From an uncultured Tepidimonas sp. (GTDB taxonomy: Bacteria; Pseudomonadota; Gammaproteobacteria; Burkholderiales; Burkholderiaceae_C), in the NCBI GenBank assembly GCA_937949455.1, contig CALEDU010000076.1, positions 1 through 13,783 on the forward strand: a DNA stretch of 13,783 nt, in the 5' to 3' direction. The translations under genes were made by a program, and so were the position numbers. A model generated the notes under the pieces. That model saw nothing but the letters and a program-made list of their open reading frames with translations. It did no database searches and had not been told where the DNA came from. This document shows, in pieces, positions 1 through 8,000 of this stretch (positions are counted from its first letter, which is position 1; each line of letters begins with the position of its first letter).

Positions 1-427
1 GCTGATTGCGCCGCCCGATCGGGCGCAGGATGTCAAGCAGGTGGTCAGTCGTCTCAAGCAGCTGGGGCATGAGGCGTACAAGATCCACCGCACCGTGGTG
101 CGCCCCTGGGGTACTTACACTGTCCTCGAGGAAGGGCCGCGGTTCAAGATCAAGCGGATCGAGGTGCGTCCGGGGGCGAGCCTGAGTCTTCAGATGCATC
201 ACCACCGCAGCGAGCACTGGATCGTCGTGAGCGGCACCGCCCGAGTGGTCAATGGCGATCGCGAGACCATCATCACCACAAACCAGTCCACTTACATCCC
301 TGCGGGTCAAAGGCACCGGCTGGAAAACCCTGGCAAGCTCGACCTCGTGCTGATCGAAGTCCAAAGCGGTGAATACCTCGGCGAGGATGACATCGTGCGC
401 TTCGAAGATAAATACGGAAGGGTGTGA
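1..427 (+). CDS. manC: Mannose-1-phosphate guanylyltransferase / mannose-6-phosphate isomerase, C-terminal part (partial at window edge)
   Basis: The reading frame is open from base 2 to the TGA at 425-427 and gives 141 residues of a protein that begins upstream of the window. These match the C-terminal type II phosphomannose isomerase cupin of ManC/AlgA/WbpW enzymes. Visible landmarks are RPWGTY, the linker of the family, then LSLQMHHHRSEHWIVVSG, whose His/Glu residues are the metal-binding cupin motif, then STYIPAG, HRLENPGK and the terminal EVQSGEYLGEDDIVRFEDKYGR-type ending. Family members are about 470-480 residues and make mannose-1-phosphate and GDP-mannose in the cytoplasm; the nucleotidyltransferase half should lie to the left. 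GDP-mannose is the substrate of the gmd product in this window, so the gene feeds the pathway. Its stop lies just before the wzm start, suggesting one transcript. A stand-alone cupin is possible but unlikely, because the frame stays open and ManC-like to the edge. Confidence 0.93.
   Translation, partial: LIAPPDRAQDVKQVVSRLKQLGHEAYKIHRTVVRPWGTYTVLEEGPRFKIKRIEVRPGASLSLQMHHHRSEHWIVVSGTARVVNGDRETIITTNQSTYIPAGQRHRLENPGKLDLVLIEVQSGEYLGEDDIVRFEDKYGRV
416..421 (+). promoter_or_regulatory. Ribosome binding site deciding the wzm start
   Basis: GGAAGG lies 8 bases before the ATG at 430 but only 2 bases before the in-frame GTG at 424. The spacing favours ATG 430 as the start of the permease, two bases after the manC stop, rather than the overlapping GTG. 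Confidence 0.55.
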
Positions 428-429
428 CG

Positions 430-1224
430 ATGGTCGGCGTGCTCAAGCCAGTCTGGGCTTACCGGGCATTCATCCTGGGTGCTGTCCGGCGCGATTTTCA
501 GCTCAAGTATGCAAACTCGCTGCTTGGCGCGATCTGGAACGTCCTCCAGCCGCTCGCCCTAATCGTCGTTTTTACGCTCATCTTCTCCCAAGTGATGCGG
601 ATGCGGCTGCCGGGAAGCGATCACGCCTACAGTTTCAGCATCTACCTTTGCGCTGGATTGTTCGCTTGGAACCTTTTTTCGGAGATCACCACCCGCAGCC
701 AGGGTATGTTTCTGGAATACAGCGGCCTGGTCAAGAAACTTTCTTTTCCTCGGCTCTGCCTGCCGGTCATCACGGTGCTCAACAGCCTCATCAACTGGGG
801 CATCATGATGGGATTGTTTTTCGTGTTCCTGCTTGTGACGGGAAATTTTCCAGGCTGGGTTGTTCTGGCTTCGATACCAGTCTATCTCATACTGCTCGCG
901 TTTGCCGCCGGGCTAGGGGTGGTTTTGGGCACGTTGAATGTGTTTTTGCGTGACGTTGGCCAGTTTTTTGCGATCGTGCTCAACTTCTGGTTTTGGTTCA
1001 CGCCAATCGTCTATCCCAAGCAAGTGCTGGCCGAAACCCTGCAGGAATGGCTCGTCCTGAATCCCATGGCTTCGGTCGTCGAGGCGCTTCAGGGGATTTT
1101 TCTGCTCGGCAAAATGCCGCATTGGGGCAGCCTGCTCTATCCGCTTCTGACTGCGCTTTTTTTCTGCGTGGCCGGTGTGTACCTGTATCTTCGCAACGTT
1201 TCAGCGATCGTCGATGAACTCTGA
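430..1224 (+). CDS. wzm: ABC-2 type polysaccharide transporter permease (Wzm)
   Basis: Inner-membrane permease of an ABC exporter that moves undecaprenyl-diphosphate-linked O-polysaccharide from cytoplasm to periplasm, working with the Wzt ATPase encoded next. The 264-residue length is typical of the Wzm/KpsM/RfbA (ABC2_membrane) family. The N-terminal stretch LKYANSLLGAIWNVLQPL is characteristic of these permeases (cytoplasmic amphipathic helix leading into TM1). About six hydrophobic segments can be read at roughly residues 32-55, 70-88, 110-138, 143-172, 178-196 and 235-255. A GTG at 424 would add two residues; ATG 430 has better ribosome-site spacing. The gene follows manC by two bases and precedes wzt closely, as in most ABC-dependent O-antigen loci. 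Sampled lines are clearly less GC-rich (about 47-57%) than the glycosyltransferase gene downstream (about 68%), partly because Phe/Ile-rich membrane segments use T-rich codons. Assignment to export of polysaccharide rather than drugs rests on motif and context. Confidence 0.93.
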   Translation: MVGVLKPVWAYRAFILGAVRRDFQLKYANSLLGAIWNVLQPLALIVVFTLIFSQVMRMRLPGSDHAYSFSIYLCAGLFAWNLFSEITTRSQGMFLEYSGLVKKLSFPRLCLPVITVLNSLINWGIMMGLFFVFLLVTGNFPGWVVLASIPVYLILLAFAAGLGVVLGTLNVFLRDVGQFFAIVLNFWFWFTPIVYPKQVLAETLQEWLVLNPMASVVEALQGIFLLGKMPHWGSLLYPLLTALFFCVAGVYLYLRNVSAIVDEL

Positions 1225-1237
1225 GGCCGCCGGGAAG

Positions 1238-2554
1238 ATGACCTCGACTCCATGCATTTCTGCTCGCGGCGTGGGCAAAGCCTACCGCGAATACCCCAGC
1301 CGCTGGGCGCGGGTTGCCGACTGGCTTCTACCTGGCAAACAGCCCCGCTGCCACGAGCGTTGGGTGCTGCAGGATGTCAGCTTCGAGATCAACCCGGGAG
1401 AGTCGCTCGGTGTGGTTGGCGCCAACGGCGCGGGAAAAAGTACGCTGCTCAAACTCATCACTGGCACCACCCGGCCGACCTGCGGGGAAGTCGTCGTTCA
1501 CGGGCGGGTTGCTGCGCTACTCGAGTTGGGCATGGGCTTCCACCCTGACTTCACGGGCAGGCAAAATGCGCTCATGGCAGGCCAGCTTCTCGGCTACAGC
1601 GCAGAAGAGCTCTCCCAGGCCATGGAACCCATTCTCGACTTTGCCGAGATTGGCGACTACATCGATCAGCCCGTGCGCGTCTACTCGAGCGGAATGCAAA
1701 TGCGGCTGGCTTTCAGTGTCGCGACCGCGATACGGCCAGACGTGCTGATCGTTGATGAGGCGCTGTCGGTGGGCGACGCCTATTTTCAGGCCAAGTGCTA
1801 CAAGCGCATTGCCGATTTCAAGGCGCAAGGAACAACGCTCCTTCTTGTTTCCCACAGCCCGGGCGACGTCGTCCGGCACTGTGAGCGCGCCATCTTGCTG
1901 AAAAGCGGACGCGTGCTCGCCGACGGGGACGCGCGTGACGTCACCAATCAATATCTGGACGAGCTCTTTGGCAAACGACCCACGGATAGTAGTGCGCCGG
2001 AGACGCCGAAAACCCCAGAAATCTTCATCGCGCAGGGCGAACAGCGTTCTCTGGATGTTTTTCATACCCGGCCGGGGTACAACAAGAATGAATACCGGTG
2101 GGGCCATGGTGGTGCAGCCATCCTCGACTATTACTTCGAAGCTGGCGGGCAGGCCTACCCGTCGCTCATCGATTGCGGCGCGCAAGCGCGATTTCATTTC
2201 CGCGTTCGCTTTGACTCTGATTTCGAAGGCGTCGTCCCCGGTTTCTTGATCAAGACCTTGGACGGGCTCTATGTGTTCGGTACGAACTCCATCTTGGCCT
2301 CCCATGGCAGGCAGGAAATCCGCGTCCGCGCCGGGGAAGAGCGCGTCTTTTGCTTCAGTATGCCGCTGTCGCTCAACCGAGGGCACTACCTCGTGTCGTT
2401 TGGTGTCTCGCGCGGCACCGTGCTCGAAGATCTTGTCCCGCTCGACCGTCGGTACGACGCGCTGCTGATCCAGGTTGAGCGAAGCGTGCCCATCGCTGGT
2501 GTGGTCGACCTCGGGGCGACGTTTCACGACCTGGCAGTAGAGAGCGTCGCATGA
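1238..2554 (+). CDS. wzt: O-antigen ABC transporter ATP-binding protein with C-terminal carbohydrate-recognition domain (Wzt)
   Basis: ATPase that powers Wzm. With ATG 1238 the protein is 438 residues. The nucleotide-binding domain (about 1-245) shows Walker A GANGAGKST at 61-69, the signature YSSGMQMRL at 149-157, Walker B VLIVDEALS at 169-177 and the switch SH at 205-206. The N-terminal VGKAYREYPSRWARVADWL is typical of Wzt proteins of long, capped O-chains. After about residue 254 comes an extra domain (RWGHGGAAILDYYFEAGG, later VVPGFLIKTLDGLYVFGTN) of the Wzt_C beta-sandwich type, which in E. coli O8/O9a binds the modified non-reducing end of the finished chain. That agrees with the WbdD-like capping gene immediately downstream, whose ATG overlaps this stop by four bases (ATGA). 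Start is uncertain: ATG 1214 and ATG 1175 are in frame and would overlap wzm; I chose 1238 because GAGG at 1223-1226 sits 11 bases ahead and neither upstream ATG has a visible ribosome site. Confidence 0.92.
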   Translation: MTSTPCISARGVGKAYREYPSRWARVADWLLPGKQPRCHERWVLQDVSFEINPGESLGVVGANGAGKSTLLKLITGTTRPTCGEVVVHGRVAALLELGMGFHPDFTGRQNALMAGQLLGYSAEELSQAMEPILDFAEIGDYIDQPVRVYSSGMQMRLAFSVATAIRPDVLIVDEALSVGDAYFQAKCYKRIADFKAQGTTLLLVSHSPGDVVRHCERAILLKSGRVLADGDARDVTNQYLDELFGKRPTDSSAPETPKTPEIFIAQGEQRSLDVFHTRPGYNKNEYRWGHGGAAILDYYFEAGGQAYPSLIDCGAQARFHFRVRFDSDFEGVVPGFLIKTLDGLYVFGTNSILASHGRQEIRVRAGEERVFCFSMPLSLNRGHYLVSFGVSRGTVLEDLVPLDRRYDALLIQVERSVPIAGVVDLGATFHDLAVESVA

Positions 2555-5091
2555 TCGCAGCTCGCGTGGCCGAGCTACCTGAGCTTTACCAGCCCATCTA
2601 CGGTCACCCGGCGCTGTCAGCGGGGTGTTCGCGCAGCTGTACCGACCGTCTCGAGAGCATTCTGAGCGTGCATGACGCGTTCGCGCGTGCTCTTGCGCGG
2701 CCGCTTCGCGTGCTCGATCTGGGTTGCGCGCAGGGCTTTTTCAGCTTTGAACTCGCCAGCCGGGGCGCGCAGGTGCTTGGAGTGGACTACCTGCCGGAGA
2801 ACATCGCCCTTTGCCGGGCGCTTGCTCAAGAACATCCCGAATTTGCGGTTCGGTTCGAGCACGGGCGGATCGAAGAGCGGGTCGAGTCCCTAGTGCCAGG
2901 TGAATTCGACTTGGTGCTTGGCTTGAGCGTCTTTCACCATCTGGCGCATGCTGAAGGGGCAGCGGCGGTCGTGGCGCTACTCAAAAAGCTCGCGCAGTGC
3001 GCAGAGGCATTGCTGCTCGAGTTCGCGCTGCGCGAGGAGCCGCTCTATTGGGCCCACGCGCTGCCGTCCGACCCTCAGGAATGGCTCGAAGGAATCGCGT
3101 TCGTACACGAGCTTGGACGGTTCCCAACCCACCTCTCCGAGCAAGCGCGCCCGCTGTACGTGGCTAGCCAGCGCTTTTGGTGTCTGGGCGGTCACGCTGC
3201 GGGCTTCGATCACTGGTCGAGTGAAAGCCACGCGCTGGCAGACGGCGTGTACCAGGGTAGCCGGCGGTACTTCTTCAACGCCGAGCAGGTGTGCAAGTAC
3301 TACCACTTCGACCGTCCGCTCGGGCCCGTCAATCGGCGCGACCATGGGCGGGCAGTTGCGCTTCTCAGCGAGCCCGCCGCAGGATTTCCGGCGCCGCGGT
3401 TGATTGCCTGGGGAAAAAACGCGGTGCGGGGCTGGCTGATTTACGCGCGGCAGCCCGGGCGCCTGCTTCTCGACCTATTGAACGAGAGCGCGCCGCTCGA
3501 CCGGCCTGCCCTTGTGGCGCAAGTGCTCGAGCAACTTGCGGCACTCGAAGCCGCTGGGCTCTACCATAGCGATGTGCGCGTGTGGAACGTCCTGGTCGAC
3601 GAGGCCGGGGCCGCGCGCCTGATCGATTACGACGCGATCACGCATTCGGTCGCTGACTGTGCCTGGCCTGGCAACGTCCATCTCGCGTTTTTGCTCTTCG
3701 TGCGAGAGCTGTTTGTGGGGCCGGTGCAGGTCGCTCCCACCCGCACGGTGGCCCTGAGCCCCTTTGGCCTGCCGGAGCCCTACCAGGCCTGGGCCCTGTC
3801 GTTTTGGCAGCGCCCACTCAGCCAATGGAGCTTTCGTGAGATGGCCCAAGCGTGGCGCACGATCGTCATCGCGGGCGAGGCACCGCCGCGCGCTGTCGCA
3901 CTCGATGGCATGAGCGCATGGCTCAAAGCGGTCGAGGAAGCCGTCCAGGCACTGCGCGATTACAGCGTGCACCATGCGCAGCGCCAACGAGGGCAAAGCT
4001 CGTTGACGCTTGGATCCCCAGACCAACACGACCTTTCGGATGCTTCAGTTTCCATGACGACGTTGTCCCAACTCGAGGCGCAGCGCAAACAGCTGCAGGA
4101 CGAGCTTGAGCGTGTGCGGCGTGAGCTCGAAGACGTGCACCGCTTGAACCACACCCACTGGATGCAGCTGGAGGCGGCGCGCGGCGAGCTTGCCGCCGAG
4201 CGCGCCCGGGTGGGCGCTTTGCAGGCCCAGGCTGAAGCAAAGCAGCAACAGCTCGAGGCGCAGCTGACCGCGCTTCGTATCGAGTTGGAGGATGCGCGTG
4301 CCGCAGTTGCGGCAACCGCGGCCGATCTCGCCCGGGAAACTGGCGCCTGTGCTGCACTCGAACAGCGGCTCTTCGAGGCCCGGCGCAAAAACCACGATAT
4401 CTGGCGCGATTCCGAGAAAGCGCGCTGGGAACTCGCCGCTACGCGCGAAGAGCTGCACAGCGTGCATCAGGCCAATCATCATCACTGGACCCAACTGCAA
4501 GCTGCGCATAGCGAACTGGCCAGCGTGCGCGCCCAAGCCCAGGCGCGCGAAGCCGAGCTCGTTGCGCTGCTGCACAGCACAGAGCACGCCCTCGCGCGGA
4601 GCGCGGCCGACGCCCAGGCGCAGCATGCGCTTGCCGAAGCGCGCGCGCAGCAGGTGGCTGCGCTGCACGCCAGCCTGTCCTGGCGCATCACGGCGCCGCT
4701 TCGGCGCGGGTATGAGCTCTTCGGTCTGGGGCCACGGGCCCCGGTGTCCCCGGCTGAGCGAGCGCGGCCACTGCCTGTGCCGTCCGCGCCTGCTCGGCGG
4801 ACACTCCTCCAGCGCCTTGCCCGTGCCGTTCAGCTCATTCCGGGCGCCGAGCCGCTCGTGGTTGCGCTCCTCAACCGCGTGCCGCGGCTCAAGGTGCGGC
4901 TCGCCAGCGCACTCGGGCTGCCCATTGCACCCGCAGACCTGCGCCGCATCGGCCAGGCTGCGCAGCCTGTTGCGCCGGAGCTGGCCATTGCACCACCGGT
5001 GCCGCCCGCCGAGCTCGGCCCGCGCGCTCGTGCCCTTCACGGCCAACTCGTCGCGCTGACCCGCAGCAAGCCCGTGCAGCGGAGGGGTTGA
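2551..5091 (+). CDS. wbdD: WbdD-like O-antigen chain terminator: methyltransferase, kinase and coiled-coil ruler
   Basis: 846 residues in three parts. Residues about 1-210 are a class I SAM methyltransferase: ELYQPIYGHP at the N-terminus, motif I VLDLGCAQGFFS at 54-65, acidic D79 in GVDYLPENI. Residues about 235-470 are a protein-kinase-like fold: HSDVRVWNVLVD at 339-350 gives catalytic Asp341 and Asn346, and LIDYD at 357-361 supplies the DFG-like Asp359. Residues about 503-705 are a long Ala/Glu/Gln/Arg-rich coiled coil, followed by SWRITAPLR at 710-718 and a Pro/Ala/Leu-rich, basic tail likely to contact membrane or polymerase. E. coli WbdD (O8/O9a) has this order: it phosphorylates and/or methylates the terminal sugar to stop elongation, and its coiled coil acts as a length ruler. 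Here the protein is longer than E. coli WbdD (about 700 residues), with a longer helix. Start ATG overlaps the wzt stop (ATGA). The acceptor sugar, and whether both catalytic steps are active here, are inferred. Confidence 0.88.
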   Translation: MIAARVAELPELYQPIYGHPALSAGCSRSCTDRLESILSVHDAFARALARPLRVLDLGCAQGFFSFELASRGAQVLGVDYLPENIALCRALAQEHPEFAVRFEHGRIEERVESLVPGEFDLVLGLSVFHHLAHAEGAAAVVALLKKLAQCAEALLLEFALREEPLYWAHALPSDPQEWLEGIAFVHELGRFPTHLSEQARPLYVASQRFWCLGGHAAGFDHWSSESHALADGVYQGSRRYFFNAEQVCKYYHFDRPLGPVNRRDHGRAVALLSEPAAGFPAPRLIAWGKNAVRGWLIYARQPGRLLLDLLNESAPLDRPALVAQVLEQLAALEAAGLYHSDVRVWNVLVDEAGAARLIDYDAITHSVADCAWPGNVHLAFLLFVRELFVGPVQVAPTRTVALSPFGLPEPYQAWALSFWQRPLSQWSFREMAQAWRTIVIAGEAPPRAVALDGMSAWLKAVEEAVQALRDYSVHHAQRQRGQSSLTLGSPDQHDLSDASVSMTTLSQLEAQRKQLQDELERVRRELEDVHRLNHTHWMQLEAARGELAAERARVGALQAQAEAKQQQLEAQLTALRIELEDARAAVAATAADLARETGACAALEQRLFEARRKNHDIWRDSEKARWELAATREELHSVHQANHHHWTQLQAAHSELASVRAQAQAREAELVALLHSTEHALARSAADAQAQHALAEARAQQVAALHASLSWRITAPLRRGYELFGLGPRAPVSPAERARPLPVPSAPARRTLLQRLARAVQLIPGAEPLVVALLNRVPRLKVRLASALGLPIAPADLRRIGQAAQPVAPELAIAPPVPPAELGPRARALHGQLVALTRSKPVQRRG
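5081..5087 (+). promoter_or_regulatory. Ribosome binding site deciding the start of the triple glycosyltransferase
   Basis: GGAGGGG lies just upstream of the ATG at 5091, with GGAGG ending five bases before it. It sits inside the last codons of the wbdD-like gene, so translation of the two is probably coupled. The in-frame TTG at 5088 is too close to this site to be preferred. Confidence 0.6.
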
Positions 5092-8000
5092 TGCGTATCG
5101 TCATCGATCTGCAGGCTGCACAGGGGGCCAGTCGTTTCCGCGGCATTGGCCGATATTCGCTCGCGTTTTCACTTGCCCTCGCGCGCGAGGCGCAGCAGGC
5201 TGGCCGCGGTCATGAGGTCTGGCTTGCGCTCAGTGGCGCCTTCCCAGAGTCCATCGAGTCGATTCGCGCCGCCTTCGACGGGTTGATTCCGCAGTCCCGC
5301 ATCCGCGTGTGGGACGCACCTCGCCCAACCACGGGTGACTCACCTGAGAGCAGCGCACGCCGCCGCGTCGCGGAGCAGATACGCGAGGCCTTTCTCGCGA
5401 GCCTGTATCCCGACTGGGTCGTCGTGTGCAGCCTGTTTGAAGGCTATGCGTTCATGGACGAAGCGGTCACCAGCATCGGCCGTGTGAACCGCCTGCCCAC
5501 TGCGGTCGTGTTCTACGACCTGATTCCGTTCATCTACCCAGACGCCTACCTCACAGATGAAGTGAGGAGGCGCTGGTATCACGAAAAGCTCGATCACCTT
5601 CGCCGCGCCGACCGGCTGCTCGCGATCTCTGCCTCTTCAGCGCGCGAGGCGGTCGATTACCTCGGCTTCGCGCGTGAAACCGTGGTTGCCATCGGCACCG
5701 ATGCCGATGCACAGTTCCGTCCGCTCACCGTCACTGGTGAGCACCGCGCGCACCTTGGACGGGCTTACGGCATCACGCGGCCGTTCGCGCTCTACGTGGG
5801 CGGAGCGGATGTGCGCAAAAACTGCGAGAGCCTGATCGAGGCCTATGCGCGACTGCCCGCCGCCGTGCGCTCGGCGCATCAGTTGGTCTTTGCCTTTGCG
5901 CTAGATGAGCACCCGCGGCAATGTTTCGCTGCGCGGGCCCAGCGGGCGGGCCTGGGACCGGACGAGTTCATCATGACCGGCTTCGTGCCTGACGATGACC
6001 TGCTGCTGCTCTACAACGCGTGCACCGCGTTCGTGTTCCCGGCCTGGCACGAGGGGTTCGGGCTGCCGCCGCTCGAGGCGATGCGTTGTGGCAAGGCCGT
6101 GCTGGCCGCCAACCGCTCCTCCTTGCCAGAAGTGATCGGGCGGGAGGATGCGCTCTTCGACCCGTTCGACGTCGCCGACATCGCAGGCAAGCTCGAGCGC
6201 GCGCTCACCGATACTGCCTGGCGGCGCGAGCTCGAGGCGCATGCCGCCGAGCAGCAAAAAAAGTTCAGCTGGGCCGAGACCGCGCGCCGCGCCTGGGCCG
6301 CGTTGGAGGCCGCGCAAGCGGGAGCCCCCCAACTCGCGGCTCACGCCGCCCGGGCCGTATCGGCGCCGGCGTCTGCGCCCGTGCTGCTGCACGGTGGTCT
6401 GCTCCGGCGCCCGCGGCTCGCCTGGGTCTCGCCGCTGCCGCCGGAGAAGACCGGCATTGCGGACTACAGCGCACAGCTCCTGCCTGACCTCTGCCGCTGG
6501 TATGAGGTGGAAGTCGTCGTCGCGCAGCCCGAGGTGGGCGCGCCAGAGGTCACGCGCCTGTGCCCGGTACGTTCCTTGGAGCACTTTCTGGCCCATGCGC
6601 GGGACTATGACCGCGTGGTCTACCACCTGGGCAATTCGACTTTCCACACCCACATGCTCGATTTGCTGCCGCAGGTGCCGGGCATCGTAGTCCTGCATGA
6701 CTTTTTCCTCAGCAATTTTATCGAGTATCTGGATGCGACGGGGGCGCGCCCCGGTCTGTGGCCGCGCGCGCTCTTCGAAAGCCATGGTTTTGCCGGGCTT
6801 GGCGCTCTCATGCACGCCGTCCACGATGTCCAGCGCGAAGCGCCCGCGGCAGTGTATCCAGCCAACCTCGCGCTGCTGCAACACGCCCAGGGTGTGATCG
6901 TGCACAGCCAACACAGTTTGGCGCTCGCCCGGCGCTACTACTATGGCGTTCTGGACGAGGCCGACTGGGCCGTGCTCCCGATGCCGCGCGCACTGCCGGG
7001 CCAGGTGGACCGCGCGGCGGCGCGGTGCGCGCTGGGCCTTGCCCCGGACGACCTGCTCGTCTGCAGCTTTGGTTTTGCAGCGCCGACGAAATTGTCGCTC
7101 GAGCTGCTCGAGGGCTGGCTGGCCTCGCCGCTCGCTGCCCGCTCGCGGGCCCGGCTCGTCTTCGTGGGCGATTGCATAGGCGGCGCGTGGGGTGATGCGT
7201 TCCGCCGCCGGATCGCGGCGGCAACCGCGCGTGGGGTGTGTGTCGAACTCACCGGGTTCGTCTCGGCGGAAACCTACCGGCACTATCTGGCCGCGGCCGA
7301 CCTCGCGGTGCAACTGCGCACCCAGAGCCGGGGCGAAACCTCGGCCGAGGTCTACGATTGTCTTGGCTACGGCCTGCCCACCCTCGTCAATGCCCACGGG
7401 AGCCTGGCCGAGCTGCCCGACGAGTTCGTGCACAAGCTGCCGGACCGGCGGTTTACGCCGGACGACCTCGCCGGCGCGCTCGAGTCGCTTGCGGCCGACG
7501 CCACCCGTCGGTCGGCACTCGGCACGGCCGCGCGGGCGCACATGTTCGCCGAGCATCACCCACGCGCGGTGGCCGCCCGCTACGCGGGCGCCATCGAGCA
7601 GTTCGCCCGTCGCGCAGCCGAGACGGCGCCAGGTGCGCTCCGCGCGTTGGCCTCAAGCGGTTGCCCGCCGGAACAGCTGCCTGCGCTCGCAGCGACACTG
7701 GCTGTGAGTTTTCCGCCGCGCCCACGGCCCCGGCAGTGGCTCGTGGATGTTTCGGAACTCGTTCAGCGCGATGCGAAAAGCGGTATCCAGCGCGTGGTGC
7801 GCAGTGTTCTCGCCGAATGGCTTCGCCAGCCACCCGCGGGCTACCGCTGCGAACCGGTGTTCCTCAAACCGGCGCCCGAGGGTGGCCACACCTACCACTA
7901 TGCGCGGCGGTGGGCGGCGCGCTTCCTGGGCTTCGAGGCGCCCTGGCTCGCCGACGAGCCGGTGGAGGCTTATCCGGGTGATGTCTTTGTAGGTTTGGAC

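Noticed and set aside
369..953. 194-codon + strand frame overlapping wzm
   Set aside because: Out of frame with the clear permease; low-complexity Arg/Pro composition and no recognisable family, typical of a shadow in GC-rich coding DNA.
1517..2527. 336-codon minus-strand frame across wzt
   Set aside because: Antisense to a gene with all ABC motifs; no domain visible in the antisense product.
4045..5046. 333-codon minus-strand frame opposite the coiled coil
   Set aside because: Long antisense frames are expected from the high-GC repetitive Ala/Glu/Gln codons of the coiled-coil region; no known motif.
5901..7559. 552-codon minus-strand frame opposite the triple glycosyltransferase
   Set aside because: Arg/Gly/His-rich with no motif; sense strand carries a clear GT4 protein through the same bases.
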